A DNA stretch of 64,000 bases from positions 124,001-188,000 of the forward strand of contig NZ_BMCF01000004.1 in assembly GCF_014635045.1 (NCBI RefSeq), given 5' to 3'. The number at the start of each line of letters is the position of its first letter. Position 1 is the stretch's first letter. A model generated the notes under the pieces. The model saw only the letters and a list, made by a program, of their open reading frames with translations. It had not been told where the DNA came from and ran no database searches. Below, in pieces: positions 63,472-64,000 of this stretch. The position numbers and the translations under genes are program-made. The stretch is from Staphylococcus nepalensis (GTDB lineage: Bacteria > Bacillota > Bacilli > Staphylococcales > Staphylococcaceae).

Positions 63472-63645
63472 TTAACTCACCTCGCGAATAGCGTTTATTG
63501 TAGTGCGTTTTACTTTCTCTGCGAACAATAATTCATCTAACGTTATTTCGTCTCCGTGTGCCCCATCTATGAACTTCTGTGCGTACATATCGCTTAAGTT
63601 TGGAGCATCTAAAAAGTCTTTTACATATTGAATTGTTTTTACCAT
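63472..63645 (-). CDS. 57-residue phage protein
   Basis: MVKTIQYVKDFLDAPNLSDM, then GDEITLDELLFAEKVKRTTI to REVS. It starts inside the end of the DnaC-like gene (GCATGG) and ends at the next ATG. No domain recognised, but the coupling and unbroken frame support a real gene. Confidence 0.6.
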   Translation of the reverse strand: MVKTIQYVKDFLDAPNLSDMYAQKFIDGAHGDEITLDELLFAEKVKRTTINAIREVS

Positions 63646-64000
63646 GCGTCTCTCTCCCTGTAGTCATCACCAAGAACTCTCACTTGGCGTGAATTATGTT
63701 TCATTCTTGAATTAATACGTTGCCAATTCATATTTTGATTTAATTCCTTATCACTAAAGTTAGTAGTGAATATGTTATTCTTACCTGCTCTGTTATCTAC
63801 AATGCTGAATAGTTTGTTTAATGTATGTTCAGTGTTCTCTACACCTATATCATCTAGTACAAGTAAATCTATACTACTTAGTAACTTAACGAGTTCGTCT
63901 GTCGTTTCATCTGCATTTTTATTGTAAGTAGCTTTGATACGATCCATTAACATTGGTATGTGCATAAATGCTACGGAATAACCTTGAGCTTTAATCGCTT
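63639..64000 (-). CDS. DnaC/DnaI-like helicase loader ATPase, C-terminal part
   Basis: The gene runs off the right edge; 120 C-terminal residues are visible. SIDLLVLDDIG is the Walker B motif and NNIFTTNFS fits sensor I of DnaC-type AAA+ loaders; MNWQRINSRMKHNSRQV follows with the expected arginine-rich end. It loads the replicative helicase for phage replication. Confidence 0.85.
   Translation of the reverse strand, partial: AIKAQGYSVAFMHIPMLMDRIKATYNKNADETTDELVKLLSSIDLLVLDDIGVENTEHTLNKLFSIVDNRAGKNNIFTTNFSDKELNQNMNWQRINSRMKHNSRQVRVLGDDYRERDAW

Larger units (their letters stand above)
27800..64000 (-). mobile_element. Siphoviral prophage, left end to replication module (incomplete)
   Basis: Genes from 64000 down to about 28000 follow the standard order of temperate staphylococcal siphophages: replication, RinA-type late control, terminase, HK97-fold head, connectors, tail, lysis, then lysogenic-conversion genes at the att end. 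Nearly all are on the minus strand. The P27-type TerS, HNH gene and HK97 protease point to a cos-type Sfi21-like phage; the receptor-binding protein is phi11-like, so the tail tip looks mosaic. The left limit is placed between 27555 and 28048 by gene content only. Confidence 0.93.

Noticed and set aside
1..64000. tRNA or rRNA genes
   Set aside because: I saw no cloverleaf with conserved TTCGAATCC-type arm or rRNA sequence in the window; a tRNAscan run would be decisive.

Overview
The window is low-GC Firmicute DNA and reads as the chromosome of a Staphylococcus, most likely a coagulase-negative one; the species is an inference. The left 19 kb has the staphylococcal order (read right to left on the minus strand) def-like, fmt, rsmB, rlmN, stp, stk, rsgA, rpe, thiN, then divergent rpmB, then asp23-family, fakA, sdaAB, sdaAA, recG, fapR, plsX, fabD. 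One plus-strand gene interrupts it: a secreted thermolysin-type (aureolysin/SepA-like) metalloprotease between fapR and recG. These genes cover fatty-acid and phospholipid control, exogenous fatty-acid use, serine catabolism, recombination, ribosome assembly, translation initiation, and eukaryote-like Ser/Thr kinase signalling.

From 19 to 27.6 kb lies an accessory chromosomal segment: an IS1182-family transposase remnant, two GNAT acetyltransferases, an AbgB-AbgT-AbgA-like uptake and hydrolysis operon whose transporter has an in-frame TAA, a catabolite-control site upstream of that operon, a small Xre-like protein, a small unknown protein and a CsbD stress protein with a sigma-B-like promoter.

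From about 28 kb to beyond the right edge is a siphoviral, HK97-fold, probably cos-type prophage. Read right to left it gives replication genes (DnaC-like loader, RusA, DUF3310, MazG-like, many tiny ORFs), late-gene activators (RinB and RinA family), a P-loop/HNH fusion, TerS, TerL, portal, ClpP-like protease, major capsid, connectors, major tail protein, Ig-like protein, gpG/gpGT, a 2342-residue tape measure with two peptidoglycan-hydrolase domains, Dit, Tal, a phi11-like receptor-binding protein, BppU, holin and a CHAP/amidase/SH3b endolysin. The integrase and lysogeny genes lie outside the window. Neither att site could be placed.

The most interesting part is the prophage tail end (28 to 32.8 kb). 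It carries a three-gene minus-strand cassette that looks like a toxin-antitoxin-chaperone defence system: an ADP-ribosyltransferase-like toxin, a small antitoxin and a SecB-like chaperone, in the order of CmdTAC. An exact 25-bp direct repeat flanks the cassette. Just upstream is a candidate structured RNA of about 310 nt with its own extended -10 promoter, followed by a 1-kb gene-free zone holding about nine terminator-like hairpins and a repeated AT-rich box. The capsid and major tail genes both end in a CCC-TAA shifty stop, and each is followed in the +1 frame by a related 20-residue tail. This suggests paired programmed +1 frameshifting, as known in Listeria phage PSA.
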